In this document: positions 18,976-28,352 of the stretch, one piece after another | Position numbering within the stretch: position 1 is the stretch's first letter | Layout: each line of letters starts with the position of its first letter | DNA from: CAVQMC01 sp963713505 | GTDB taxonomy: Bacteria > Bacteroidota > Ignavibacteria > Ignavibacteriales > Ignavibacteriaceae | Assembly: GCA_963713505.1 (NCBI GenBank) | Contig: CAVQMC010000020.1 | Location: 124,001-188,000 of the forward strand | Direction of reading: 5' to 3' | DNA: 64,000 nt | Program-made: the position numbers and the translations under genes | Notes under the pieces: model-generated | Databases searched by the model: none | What the model was told of the DNA's origin: nothing | What the model saw: only the letters and a program-made list of their open reading frames with translations

Positions 18976-20096
18976 TATATAATTCAAATTATAATAGATA
19001 TAATTTAGGGGAGAACCATCCTTTTAATCCTGTAAGGATTGAAATGGTTATTGATCTTTTAAAAGAATTAAATTGCTTCAAAGAACCGATTAATCCTGAG
19101 CTAGTATTACCACAGCAGCTTATTGAAGTTCATAATGATAAATATATTGAAATGATTGAGGCAGTAAGCAGCGGTAAAGAAGTTAATGAAATAGAAAGTA
19201 TAGGTTTAGGTACTTTGGACAATCCAATTGTTCTGGGAATGGCTGAAGGTGCTAGAATACAATCAGGCGGAACTTTACTTGGTGCAAAGTTAATTATCGA
19301 AAATAAAGCAAATAAAATTATACAATTCGGCGGCGGTTTTCATCACGCACATAAAAATTTTGCCTCAGGATTTTGTATTTATAATGATTTAGCTCTAGCA
19401 ATAAATGAGTTTGTTAAAAGCGGATTATATGTTTGTTATTTAGATATAGATGTTCATCATGGTGACGGTGTTCAGGAAATATTTTATGATGAAGAAAAAG
19501 TTATGACAATTTCTTTTCATGAATCAGGAGAATATTTATTTCCCGGAACCGGCTGGATTTATGAACTCGGACGGGGAATGGGAAGATCTTTAAAACTTAA
19601 TGTTCCTTTAGAACCCTTCACTGAAGGAGAATCATATTTAGAATCTTTTGATGCTTTAGTTACTCGTGCGCTGCAGTGGTTTAGTCCTGATGTTTTGGTC
19701 GTACAAACAGGTGCAGATGCACATTTTTCAGACCCTCTAGCAGATTTATTATTAACAACTCAAGATTACGAAAAATTATTCAGAAAGATTATTTCACTTG
19801 CAGATAAATTCAGCGGAGGAAAATCTCTATTTACATTTGGCGGCGGGTATTCTATAACTGCCGCACCAAGAATTTGGTCTATACTTTATATGATTTTATT
19901 TAATATAGAATTCCCAATAAAATTACCTAGAGCTTGGATAAAAAAATGGGAAGATAAATTAAATATAAAACTACCCGAAAAACTTCACGATGAAAATACT
20001 CCATATGATAAAATTCCCAGAAAAGAGGAAATTAATAAACATAACAGAGATCTAGTACGCAGACTTTTAGATGCTGTTTCTGCAGATTGGATATAA
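18963..20096 (+). CDS. acuC: AcuC-like zinc-dependent deacetylase (class I/II HDAC family)
   Basis: 377 residues of the histone-deacetylase/AcuC fold. Active-site features are visible: FGGGFHHAHKNFASGFCIYND (paired histidines), LDIDVHHGDGVQEIFY (Zn-binding Asp and His), TISFHESGEYLFPGTG, QTGADAHFSDPL (second Zn Asp) and FGGGYS. In Bacillus, AcuC removes the acetyl group from acetyl-CoA synthetase and reactivates it. Here it overlaps acuB by 13 bases and shares the operon with a Pat-like acetyltransferase, just downstream of acs, so Acs is the obvious substrate (inference from known family and context). Confidence 0.9.
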   Translation: MCEIVYNSNYNRYNLGENHPFNPVRIEMVIDLLKELNCFKEPINPELVLPQQLIEVHNDKYIEMIEAVSSGKEVNEIESIGLGTLDNPIVLGMAEGARIQSGGTLLGAKLIIENKANKIIQFGGGFHHAHKNFASGFCIYNDLALAINEFVKSGLYVCYLDIDVHHGDGVQEIFYDEEKVMTISFHESGEYLFPGTGWIYELGRGMGRSLKLNVPLEPFTEGESYLESFDALVTRALQWFSPDVLVVQTGADAHFSDPLADLLLTTQDYEKLFRKIISLADKFSGGKSLFTFGGGYSITAAPRIWSILYMILFNIEFPIKLPRAWIKKWEDKLNIKLPEKLHDENTPYDKIPRKEEINKHNRDLVRRLLDAVSADWI

Positions 20097-20147
20097 CTCT
20101 TCTAAAAAAATCATCAAGATTATTTAAATTTAATATAAAATAAAAAT

Positions 20148-20179
20148 ATTGTATCTTTAAATTCTATTTAAAATACAAT
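20148..20179. repeat. Long inverted repeat upstream of the outer-membrane receptor gene
   Basis: ATTGTAT-c-TTTAAA (20148-20161) mirrors TTTAAA-ATACAAT (20167-20179): 13 paired bases with one bulge around a five-base loop. It overlaps TATCTTTA (20152-20159), a near match to the TAnnTTTG promoter element, so it may be an operator at the promoter of the next gene. Its T-run is too weak for a convincing terminator. Confidence 0.45.
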
Positions 20180-20206
20180 ATAATAAATAAGGGAATAGAT
20201 TAAAGT

Positions 20207-22642
20207 ATGAGTGGGGTTACAAAAAATATAATAATAATATTTGTTTCAATTTTATTCTTTTCTGGAATGATATTCTGTCAGCAAAGGGGACTGCAGGGCG
20301 GAGGAATATTTGGAAATGTTTATGATTCAATTACCAAAGGTCCAATTGAATATGCCAATATTATAGTTTTTACTTCAAAAGATAGCATACAGCAAACAGG
20401 TACAGTTTCTAATAAAGAAGGTAAATTTAATCTTACGGGATTAAATCCAGGTAATTACTATGTTGATATTCAGTTTATTGGATATGAAAAACATCGTGTT
20501 AATAATGTTAAAATACCCAATACACATTTAAAAGTAGATTTAGGAAATATTTTTCTGAAACCTTCAACTGTAAATTTGGATAATGTCGTAGTTGAAGGAA
20601 CCCGTTCTCCGATTACATATCAAATTGATAAAAAAGTAATTGATGTTTCGCAGTTAGGAACCGTAATTTCGGGAAATGCTGCTGATGTTTTGGAAAATGT
20701 TCCTTCGGTTACTGTTGATATAGACGGAAATGTAAGTTTAAGAGGAAGCACAAATTTCACTGTTCTTATAGATGGTAAGCCTACTGTCATGGATCCTCAG
20801 GATGTACTGCAGCAAATTCCTGCTAGTTCAATTGAGAATATGGAAATAATTACAAATCCTTCCGCAAAATATGATCCGGAAGGTAATGCAGGAATTATCA
20901 ATATAAAATTAAAGAAAAATAAAAATTTAGGCTTGAGCGGAATCGCAAATGCAAATGCTGGTGTAAATGATAAATACGGCGGTGATTTTTTATTTCAATA
21001 TAGAACCTCTTCTCTTAATTATAATTTTGGTGTTGATTACAATCGCAGATTTTTTGACGGTACCAGAACTTCACGTGAACAGTTTCTTCAAAACGGAATT
21101 ACTTCTTATTTAAATTCGGATGGAAATCATAATAGAGGAAGAATTTCATTTGGTGTTAGGGGCGGACTCGATTTTGATCTCGGAGTAACTGATCAATTAA
21201 GTCTCGGCGGCAGATACGGAACAAGAAAAGGACAGCGTTATTCTGATTTAAATTATCTGCAATGGGATCAAAATTCTACTGATCAGATATATTATTTAAG
21301 CCATAATGATAGCTATCGTGATGGAAATTCTTTTGAGTTTAATACAAATTATTCACATAAATTCAATTTATCCGGACACGAAATTACTTCTCAATTTGTA
21401 ATCAGCAGCGAAAGTTCCGACGAATCTTCTGTTTCGTCGGAGCTTCAAAATTCAGTTCAAACAAATGGAAAAGAGACTACTGAAAACGGACCTTCAACTG
21501 AAATTGAAGGTAAGATTGAATATGTATTACCTTTTGCAGAAAAGAATAAATTTGAAGCCGGTACGGTAGGTCAAATGGATTTATCAAAAGATAATACCGG
21601 GCTTTATGAATACAATTCAGAATCGAACACTTACGTATTCCAGCCGCTTTACAGCAATTCAACTAAATATAACAGAAGCAACTTAGCTGTTTATACTTTA
21701 TACTCTGATGAAATAAGCAATTTTGGTTATCAATTTGGAATTAGGGGCGAATATACATATAGAACAATTGAATTAACTAAAACAAATCAATTGTTTTCAA
21801 TTGATAGATGGGATGTCTTTCCAACACTTCATTCATCTTACAAGATTTCAGATGGTTCACAAATAATGGCAAGTTATACAAAAAGAATTCATAGACCTCA
21901 TGGATGGGCGTTAGAACCTTTTGATACATGGATGGATGCAAATAATGTAAGAAGAGGAAATCCAGGTTTACAGCCTGAATATATAGATTCGTATGAACTT
22001 GGTTTTCAAACATTTTTCCTAGGAGCAACATTTTCAAATGATTTTTATTATAGGAATACAAGAAATGTAATTGAAAGAGTAAAATCTGTTTATTCCGATT
22101 TGGTTACTCTAAATACTTTTGATAATGTTGGTAAAGATTATTCCCTTGGTACAGAATTCATGCTCAGTTTCGATCTCTTTAAATTTTGGAGCATTAATTT
22201 AATGGGAGATCTTTATGATTATAGAATTAAAGGAAGTCTGCTTGGAAATGAATTTTCGAGAAGCAGTTTTAACTGGAATTCCAATTTTAATAATAGCTTT
22301 AAAATAACCAAATCTACTCAGCTTCAATTTAATGTTAGATATCATAGTCCTTCGGTTTCTTCACAAGGAAGAAGAGAATCGTTCTTTACTACAGATGCAG
22401 CATTAAAACAGGATTTCTTGAACAGAATGATTGCTTTAACTTTCCAAGTAAGAGATTTATTCCAAACTGGTAAATTCGAATTTACTTCGGATGGAATTGA
22501 TTTCAATACTTATACTTTATATAAAAGAGAATCACCAATGTTTATGCTGAATGTGAGAATTAATTTCAATAATTACAAAAATAAAGAAGGTGAAAGAGGC
22601 GGAGATCAGCAGAATGGTTTCGGCAACGAAGAAGATTATTGA
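20207..22642 (+). CDS. Outer-membrane beta-barrel receptor with CarboxypepD_reg-like and plug domains
   Basis: 811 residues with an N-terminal signal segment (IIIIFVSILFFSGMIFCQ). A carboxypeptidase-regulatory-like domain follows (about 30-115; GNVYDSITKGPIEYANIIV, GKFNLTGLNPGNYYVDIQFIGY), then a TonB-plug-like region (about 135-230; VLENVPSVTVDIDGNVSLRGSTNFTVLIDGKP, ENMEIITNPSAKYDPEGNAGIINI), and a C-terminal beta-barrel of the OMP_b-brl_3 type. No TonB box is obvious and no SusD partner is adjacent. The tail is Gly/Glu/Asn rich. Such proteins are common in Bacteroidota-type outer membranes; the ligand is unknown. Confidence 0.87.
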   Translation: MSGVTKNIIIIFVSILFFSGMIFCQQRGLQGGGIFGNVYDSITKGPIEYANIIVFTSKDSIQQTGTVSNKEGKFNLTGLNPGNYYVDIQFIGYEKHRVNNVKIPNTHLKVDLGNIFLKPSTVNLDNVVVEGTRSPITYQIDKKVIDVSQLGTVISGNAADVLENVPSVTVDIDGNVSLRGSTNFTVLIDGKPTVMDPQDVLQQIPASSIENMEIITNPSAKYDPEGNAGIINIKLKKNKNLGLSGIANANAGVNDKYGGDFLFQYRTSSLNYNFGVDYNRRFFDGTRTSREQFLQNGITSYLNSDGNHNRGRISFGVRGGLDFDLGVTDQLSLGGRYGTRKGQRYSDLNYLQWDQNSTDQIYYLSHNDSYRDGNSFEFNTNYSHKFNLSGHEITSQFVISSESSDESSVSSELQNSVQTNGKETTENGPSTEIEGKIEYVLPFAEKNKFEAGTVGQMDLSKDNTGLYEYNSESNTYVFQPLYSNSTKYNRSNLAVYTLYSDEISNFGYQFGIRGEYTYRTIELTKTNQLFSIDRWDVFPTLHSSYKISDGSQIMASYTKRIHRPHGWALEPFDTWMDANNVRRGNPGLQPEYIDSYELGFQTFFLGATFSNDFYYRNTRNVIERVKSVYSDLVTLNTFDNVGKDYSLGTEFMLSFDLFKFWSINLMGDLYDYRIKGSLLGNEFSRSSFNWNSNFNNSFKITKSTQLQFNVRYHSPSVSSQGRRESFFTTDAALKQDFLNRMIALTFQVRDLFQTGKFEFTSDGIDFNTYTLYKRESPMFMLNVRINFNNYKNKEGERGGDQQNGFGNEEDY

Positions 22643-22672
22643 TTTGTAAAGAATTTTATCAGTTATAAATTT

Positions 22673-22702
22673 AAAGACACATTTTAATGTGTCTTTTATT
22701 AT
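22673..22702 (+). terminator. Terminator after the receptor gene
   Basis: AAAGACACATT (22673-22683) pairs with AATGTGTCTTT (22686-22696) to make a near-perfect hairpin with a four-base loop, followed by a short AT-rich run (TATTATAAT). Confidence 0.7.
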
Positions 22703-22790
22703 AATATTCTTACCTGTAATTAACAACACTTCACTTAAGCATTTTCTTTATAAAATTTGTTCATTGTTGAATAAACTGGATGGAGAAATC

Positions 22791-23507
22791 ATGAGTGAAA
22801 TTAAAACAGAAAAAATATCTTTAAATGTTGATGACAATACTAAAATGTCTTCATACACATCTATGCCAAAAGACAAAAACAAACATGCAGGCATTATAGT
22901 TTTTCAAGAAGCTTTTGGAGTTAATAGCTACATAAGAGATGTAACGGAAAGATTTGCCAAATTAGGTTTTATCGCTATAGCTCCGGAACTATTTCATAGA
23001 TCAGCAGAAGGATTTGAAGGAGATTATAATGATTTTGATGGTGTAAGAAAACATATGAGTGCAATTACAAATGAAGGATTAATTAATGATATTAAAGCAA
23101 GTTTTAATTGGCTTACTGATCATCCGCAAATTTTAAGTGAAGAAATTTGTACCGTTGGATTTTGTTTGGGAGGCAAAGTATCTTTTTTAGCTAATTCTTC
23201 CGTTTATCTAAAAGCTGCAGTTTCATTTTACGGCGGAGGAATAAATACAATGCTTGATAAGACAAAAGATCTAAAAGCACCGCATTTGTTTTTTTGGGGT
23301 GGATTAGATAAACACATTACACAGGATATTGTATCAGGCAATATTGATTCACTGAATAAAAACAATAAAAAATATGTCAACGTAGTTTTTTCGGATGCTG
23401 ATCACGGATTCTTCTGCGATCAAAGAGGTAGCTATAATAAAAATGCATCCACCCAAGCTTGGGTTTTAGTTCAAGAGTTTTTAAATACTTATGTTAACTA
23501 TAAATAA
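22791..23507 (+). CDS. Dienelactone hydrolase family protein
   Basis: 238 residues from ATG 22791, chosen because GGAG lies 7 bases upstream and the alpha/beta-hydrolase core starts soon after; an open frame to 22689 crosses the upstream terminator and is not credible. Core motifs: GIIVFQEAFGVNSYIRDVTERFAKLGFIAIAPEL, the nucleophile elbow GFCLGG with Cys, LFFWGGLDKHI, and the His in DADHGFFC, giving the Cys-Asp-His triad of dienelactone hydrolases. Members cleave cyclic lactones or esters; the substrate is unknown. It converges with prfC with a gap of only 9 bases. Confidence 0.88.
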   Translation: MSEIKTEKISLNVDDNTKMSSYTSMPKDKNKHAGIIVFQEAFGVNSYIRDVTERFAKLGFIAIAPELFHRSAEGFEGDYNDFDGVRKHMSAITNEGLINDIKASFNWLTDHPQILSEEICTVGFCLGGKVSFLANSSVYLKAAVSFYGGGINTMLDKTKDLKAPHLFFWGGLDKHITQDIVSGNIDSLNKNNKKYVNVVFSDADHGFFCDQRGSYNKNASTQAWVLVQEFLNTYVNYK

Positions 23508-23516
23508 GATTTACAA

Positions 23517-25124
23517 TTATTGAACTTCTATTTCAACTTTAAAAGGAATATCATTTAACTGAACTTTAGGATGTTTCTCTTTAAAGTAATTTAATGACCA
23601 TTCACTTGTAAAAAGTATTACGATTCTGTCTTCTGAGTCGAGAGCATATATTGCTCCGGCAGGAAGAATTATTTTATTTTCTTCATCTTCCGGTAATTCG
23701 GGATCCAGCCAGCGAAGTAATTTCCAATTAGTTTGTTCAATTCTGGATTTTGCTCCGTATTCACTTTCTAATCTGTATTGGGCGACTTCAAATTGTAATG
23801 GTCCTACTGCTCCAAGGATTGGAGTTTTTTGTATGGAATTTTTTTGATAATAAACCTGGATAACACCTTCCTGCAAAAGTTGATCTAATCCGTCGCGGAA
23901 TTTTTTAAAATCTGCCGGATTTGGGTTATGTAAAAACACAAAATATTCGGGAGCAAATTTGGGAATTTCATTATAAATAATAGAAGGATCCTCCGAGATT
24001 GTATCGCCTATTCCAAAATTTGAATTTCCGACGAAACCAATAATATCTCCGGGAAAAGCTTCATCAACTGTTTCTCTTTCTTGTCCAAATAATTTTTGTG
24101 AATTTGAAAGTCTGATTTTTTTACCGCTTTTAGGATGAATTGCCTGCATATCTCTGTTAAATTTCCCGGAACAAATTCTCATAAAAGCAATTCTGTCTCT
24201 GTGTTTAGGATCCATGTTTGCCTGGATTTTAAATATAAATCCTGAAAATGTTTCATCTTCGGGTTTTATAATTCCGTTTGTACTGTTACGCGGAGCAGGC
24301 GGGACAGCATAATCTAAAAATCCGTCAAGTAATAATTGAACACCGAAGTTATTCATTGCGCTTCCGAAAAATACCGGAGTCAATTTTCCTTCAACAACCG
24401 CTTCTGCATCAAATTGTTCGCCAGCAGTATCAAGCATTTCAATTTCTTCCAGGAATTTTTCATATTCTTCTTTATTTAATTTTTCTTTTACGAAATCAGA
24501 ATCGGGATTTGAAATTGAAACCGGTGCTTTAAACATTCCGCCGCTTGTTTTTTCAAAAAGATGAATTTGTTTGTTCTGCCTGTCGTATAATCCTTTAAAT
24601 TCAAAACCTGTTCCCAAAGGATAATTCATCGGATAAGCGCCAATTCCTAAAACACTTTCAAGTTCATCAATTAATGCTAGAGGTTCTAAAGATGGCCTGT
24701 CTAATTTATTCATAAAAGTAAAAATGGGAATAGATCTTTTTCTGCATACTTCAAATAATTTTTTGGTTTGAGCCTCAATACCTTTTCCTGCATCAATTAC
24801 CATCACAGCCGCATCGACGGCAGTTAAAACACGGTAAGTATCTTCGGAAAAATCTTCGTGACCCGGAGTATCGAGCAGATTTATTTTATATCCTTTATAA
24901 TCAAATTGCAGAACTGTGGAACTAACGGAAATTCCTCTTTTTTGTTCAAGTTCCATCCAATCACTTGTAGTTTTTCTTTGATTTCGTCTGGCTTTTACTG
25001 CTCCAGCTAACTGAACTGCTCCGCCGTACAAAAGGAATTTTTCTGTTAATGTAGTTTTTCCGGCATCCGGGTGAGAAATTATTGCAAATGTACGTCTCTT
25101 ATTTATTTCTTTAAGATTAATCAT
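23517..25124 (-). CDS. prfC: Peptide chain release factor 3
   Basis: 535 residues, the normal RF3 length. The GTPase motifs are intact near the N-terminus: SHPDAGKTTLTEKFLLYGG (P-loop), SDWMELEQKRGISVSST (switch I), DTPGHEDFSEDTYR and FMNKLDRP. The C-terminus has the RF3-specific domain with FAPEYFVFLHNPNPADFKKFRDGLDQLLQEG and LGAVGPLQFEVAQYRLESEYG. RF3 recycles RF1/RF2 from the ribosome after termination. The gene stands alone between a dienelactone hydrolase (convergent) and hpnC (divergent). Confidence 0.96.
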   Translation of the reverse strand: MINLKEINKRRTFAIISHPDAGKTTLTEKFLLYGGAVQLAGAVKARRNQRKTTSDWMELEQKRGISVSSTVLQFDYKGYKINLLDTPGHEDFSEDTYRVLTAVDAAVMVIDAGKGIEAQTKKLFEVCRKRSIPIFTFMNKLDRPSLEPLALIDELESVLGIGAYPMNYPLGTGFEFKGLYDRQNKQIHLFEKTSGGMFKAPVSISNPDSDFVKEKLNKEEYEKFLEEIEMLDTAGEQFDAEAVVEGKLTPVFFGSAMNNFGVQLLLDGFLDYAVPPAPRNSTNGIIKPEDETFSGFIFKIQANMDPKHRDRIAFMRICSGKFNRDMQAIHPKSGKKIRLSNSQKLFGQERETVDEAFPGDIIGFVGNSNFGIGDTISEDPSIIYNEIPKFAPEYFVFLHNPNPADFKKFRDGLDQLLQEGVIQVYYQKNSIQKTPILGAVGPLQFEVAQYRLESEYGAKSRIEQTNWKLLRWLDPELPEDEENKIILPAGAIYALDSEDRIVILFTSEWSLNYFKEKHPKVQLNDIPFKVEIEVQ

Positions 25125-25331
25125 TTTCTAATATTATTTTTAAATGGATGAAATGAAAACTTTGAGTTGAAAATTTGAAAGTTAACTACAAAAAGAAGTG
25201 AGATATTAAAAGAAGCACTTTTTTTAAAAGTTTTTTATCTGAGTTAAATATTTTTGTTTGAAATCTTAGCATTTGCTTATTTTTATTAATTTTATCTATT
25301 AAATTTAATTAAATTATAAATAATCAACAAT

Positions 25332-25339
25332 TATTTTTG
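25332..25339 (+). promoter_or_regulatory. TAnnTTTG-type promoter element for hpnCDE
   Basis: TATTTTTG lies 38 bases before the hpnC ATG and matches the -7 element used by the Bacteroidota housekeeping sigma factor. No good -33 TTTG box is seen at the usual distance in this very AT-rich 252-base divergent spacer (25125-25376), so the call is tentative. Confidence 0.35.
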
Positions 25340-25376
25340 TTTTATACAAATTTTCATCACAAAATAAAATAATTAA

Positions 25377-26228
25377 ATGACTGCAAATTTTAATCTTTCA
25401 AAAGCTTATGAAGAAGCAGAAAAATTTGCTAAAACTCATTATGAAAATTTTCCAGTTGTCTCTTTTTTAATTCCCCAAAATTTAAGGAAACATGTTGCAA
25501 TTATTTATTGGTTTGCAAGAACTTCCGACGATTTTGCTGATGAAGGTAATTTAACTTCAGAAGAAAGAATTTATAAACTGGTTTCGTTTGAAAACAGATT
25601 AAATGAATTATTAAAAGGGAACTTTGAAAACAAATTTGAAGCTGCACTTAATAATTCCATTAATGAAAAAAAATTAAGCGAGCATTTATTTTTTGATTTA
25701 TTAACAGCTTTCAAACAAGATGTAACTAAAAAGAGATATAGCGATTTTAATGAAGTTTTAGGTTACTGCAAAAATTCTGCAAATCCGGTTGGTAGATTAA
25801 TCTTAGAATTATTTAACATTAGAGACAAAAAAGCTTTTGAGTATTCCGATAAAATATGTACTGCATTACAATTAACAAATTTTTATCAAGATACGATAAT
25901 TGACTATGAAAAAGGCCGGATTTATTATCCTTTGGATGAAATGAAAAAGTTTAAAGTAGATGAAAAAGTATTTGCGTTAAAAGAAAATAACGTTAATTTT
26001 AAAGAGCTTTTAAAACACAATATTGAAAGAACAAAGCATTTTTTTGATGAAGGTAAACAATTATTTTCTTATCTTCATGGAAAATTGAAATTTGAAATTA
26101 GGTGGACTGTTTTCGGCGGAGAGGAAATCCTAAAGAAAATAATTAATAATGATTTTGATGTCTTGAATCGAAGACCTTCACTTAGTAAAATAGATTTTTT
26201 AAGTTTATTATTGAAAGCAATTTTCTGA
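25377..26228 (+). CDS. hpnC: Squalene synthase-like HpnC (hydroxysqualene synthase)
   Basis: 283 residues of the squalene/phytoene synthase family. The two Asp-rich regions are visible as RTSDDFADEGN near residue 55 and NFYQDTIIDYEKGRIYYP near residue 165, which bind prenyl diphosphate through Mg2+. In the HpnCDE route, HpnC turns presqualene diphosphate into hydroxysqualene. The gene overlaps hpnD by one base (TGATG) and is followed by hpnE, and this three-gene order supports the call over a carotenoid phytoene synthase. Confidence 0.9.
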   Translation: MTANFNLSKAYEEAEKFAKTHYENFPVVSFLIPQNLRKHVAIIYWFARTSDDFADEGNLTSEERIYKLVSFENRLNELLKGNFENKFEAALNNSINEKKLSEHLFFDLLTAFKQDVTKKRYSDFNEVLGYCKNSANPVGRLILELFNIRDKKAFEYSDKICTALQLTNFYQDTIIDYEKGRIYYPLDEMKKFKVDEKVFALKENNVNFKELLKHNIERTKHFFDEGKQLFSYLHGKLKFEIRWTVFGGEEILKKIINNDFDVLNRRPSLSKIDFLSLLLKAIF

Positions 26229-27070
26229 TGTCTGAATCAGCAAAAGAAATAGCAAAAAGCAGTAAGAGCAGTTTTTATTATGCTTTTAATTTGCTCCCGA
26301 CCGATAAACGGGATGCGATGAATACTGTTTATGCATTCTGCAGGCAAACGGATGATATTGTTGATGAAGGTAACGAACCGGATGAACTTAAATATGAAAA
26401 ACTAAGAAAATGGAGAATCGAATTAGAAAAATCTTTTTCAGGTCATTCGGATTATCAACTGCTTAATAAATTAAGTAAAACAATTTTAAAGTTTAACATT
26501 CCGATTGAGCCTTTCTTTGAATTATTAAAAGGAATGGAAATGGATCTTCAAAGAAAACAATATTTAACTTTTGAAGATCTTCAGCTTTATTGTTACCGTG
26601 TCGCTTCAACAGTTGGCTTAATGTGTATAGAAATATTCGGATACAAACATTCATCCGCAAAAGATTTTGCAGTTAATTTAGGAATAGCTTTACAGCTTAC
26701 CAATATTTTAAGAGATATTAAAAAAGATCAGCAGAATGGTAGAATATATCTTCCGCAAGAAGACTTACAAAAGTTTAATTATTCCGAAGAGGAATTAAAG
26801 AATAATATTTACAATCCTAATTTCCAGGGATTAATGAAATACGAAGTTGAAAGAGCAAAAAATTATTTTGATAAAGCTACGAGAAATTTAAATCTAGACG
26901 ATAAAGCATCTATGTTTGCCGCAAGAGCTATGCAGCATATTTATTATAAAATGCTCGAAAAAATTGTAGATGCAGATTACGATGTTTATAATCAGAATAT
27001 TAAGGTTTCGAAATTTGAAAAAGTTGGTATTGCAGTAGGAGTTTGGGCTAAGTATAGTCTTGTTTATTAA
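26228..27070 (+). CDS. hpnD: Presqualene diphosphate synthase HpnD
   Basis: 280 residues, a paralogue of HpnC. It contains KSSFYYAFNLLPTDKRDAMNTVYAFCRQTDDIVDEGN near the N-terminus and LTNILRDIKKDQQNGRIYLPQEDL near residue 155, the two Mg2+-binding Asp-rich motifs of trans-prenyl head-to-head synthases. HpnD joins two farnesyl diphosphates to presqualene diphosphate. Start and stop overlap both neighbours by single bases, so hpnC, hpnD and hpnE form one translationally coupled operon. Confidence 0.92.
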   Translation: MSESAKEIAKSSKSSFYYAFNLLPTDKRDAMNTVYAFCRQTDDIVDEGNEPDELKYEKLRKWRIELEKSFSGHSDYQLLNKLSKTILKFNIPIEPFFELLKGMEMDLQRKQYLTFEDLQLYCYRVASTVGLMCIEIFGYKHSSAKDFAVNLGIALQLTNILRDIKKDQQNGRIYLPQEDLQKFNYSEEELKNNIYNPNFQGLMKYEVERAKNYFDKATRNLNLDDKASMFAARAMQHIYYKMLEKIVDADYDVYNQNIKVSKFEKVGIAVGVWAKYSLVY

Positions 27071-28350
27071 TGAAAAAATGTGTTGTTATTGGAGGCGGAT
27101 TTGCCGGTCTTACCTCAGCAGTTTACCTTTCACAAGCAGGATTCAAAGTAGAACTAATTGAAGCATCTCAAAAATTAGGCGGAAGAGCATATTCATTTTT
27201 TGATAAAAAAAATAATTCCATTATTGATAATGGGCAGCATATAATGATGGGTTGTTACTTCGATACATTAAAGTTTCTAAAAAAAATTGATGCTTTAAAT
27301 AATTTGTATATCCAAGATAAACTTCAAGTTAATTTTTTAAAAGATAATTTTGATTTGTATAAATTAGCTGCTTCTAATTCGTTTTATCCTTACAATTTGA
27401 TCTCAGCACTGTTAAATTATAAAGCAATTTCATTATCGGAACGATTAAAACTTCTCAAATTATTAATAAAACTTCCATTTTATTTGGACAAAGATTTAAA
27501 AAATTTAACTGTTTATGACTGGCTCAAAAAAGAAAATCAAACAGAAAAGATAATTAAATCATTCTGGGAAATTTTAGCAGTCGGATCATTAAATACAAAT
27601 ATTAAAAAAGCTTCTGCTCTTACGTTTTCAATAGTTTTAAGATATATCTTTTTAAAAGGAAATAAAGCTGCTTCCATAATCCTACCTAAACATGGATTAT
27701 CGGAAACATACTGTAATAATTCAAAAGAATTTATTGAACAGAACGGGGGAGTAGTAAGTTTTTCAGAACAAGTAATTGAACTTGTTAATTATGAAAATAA
27801 AATAAAAGAAATCAAAACTTCCAAAAGGGTTATCAAAAATTTTGATTATATAATCTCTGCTGTTCCATTATTTGCTGCAAAAAAAATATTACAGAAACAA
27901 AATATTCTTAATGAAATAGAACTGGAATATTCAGCAATATTAAATGTCCATATTTGGCTTAAAGAAAATCATTTAAAAGAAAAATTTTATGGATTTATTG
28001 ATTCGCTTGTTCATTGGGTATTTAATCAAAATGATCACATTACAATTGTAATAAGTGATGCAAATGATTTAATGGAATTGACAAAAGAAGAAATTTTTAA
28101 TTTGGTATGTGAAGAATTAGAGAAATATTTAAAAATTAAGCCTGAAGAGATTAAAGATTATCAAATCATAAAAGAAAAAAGATCTACTTTTATTCCATCT
28201 GTAGAAGTATTAAAGAAAAGACCCAATCAACAGACCAAATTTAGTAACTTTATTTTGGCAGGTGATTGGGTAAATACAAATTTTCCTTCAACTATAGAAA
28301 GTGCCGTAAAAAGCGGAAGGATTGCTGCTGAAATATTAATTAATAAATAA
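27070..28350 (+). CDS. hpnE: Hydroxysqualene dehydroxylase HpnE (FAD-dependent)
   Basis: 426 residues of the flavin amine-oxidase/desaturase family. The dinucleotide-binding motif CVVIGGGFAGLTSAVYLSQAG is at the extreme N-terminus, followed by GGRAYSF and DNGQHIMMGCY; the C-terminus has FILAGDWVNTNFPSTIESAVKSGRIAAE, the usual FAD-contact end. HpnE reduces hydroxysqualene to squalene. No squalene-hopene cyclase is present in the window, so whether the product becomes hopanoid or stays squalene is open. It converges with the M28 peptidase gene with only two bases between the stops and no terminator. Confidence 0.9.
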   Translation: MKKCVVIGGGFAGLTSAVYLSQAGFKVELIEASQKLGGRAYSFFDKKNNSIIDNGQHIMMGCYFDTLKFLKKIDALNNLYIQDKLQVNFLKDNFDLYKLAASNSFYPYNLISALLNYKAISLSERLKLLKLLIKLPFYLDKDLKNLTVYDWLKKENQTEKIIKSFWEILAVGSLNTNIKKASALTFSIVLRYIFLKGNKAASIILPKHGLSETYCNNSKEFIEQNGGVVSFSEQVIELVNYENKIKEIKTSKRVIKNFDYIISAVPLFAAKKILQKQNILNEIELEYSAILNVHIWLKENHLKEKFYGFIDSLVHWVFNQNDHITIVISDANDLMELTKEEIFNLVCEELEKYLKIKPEEIKDYQIIKEKRSTFIPSVEVLKKRPNQQTKFSNFILAGDWVNTNFPSTIESAVKSGRIAAEILINK

Positions 28351-28352
28351 TA

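Noticed and set aside
22689..22790. N-terminal extension of the dienelactone hydrolase
   Set aside because: It would cross the terminator of the preceding gene and lacks a ribosome site; ATG 22791 has GGAG at proper distance.
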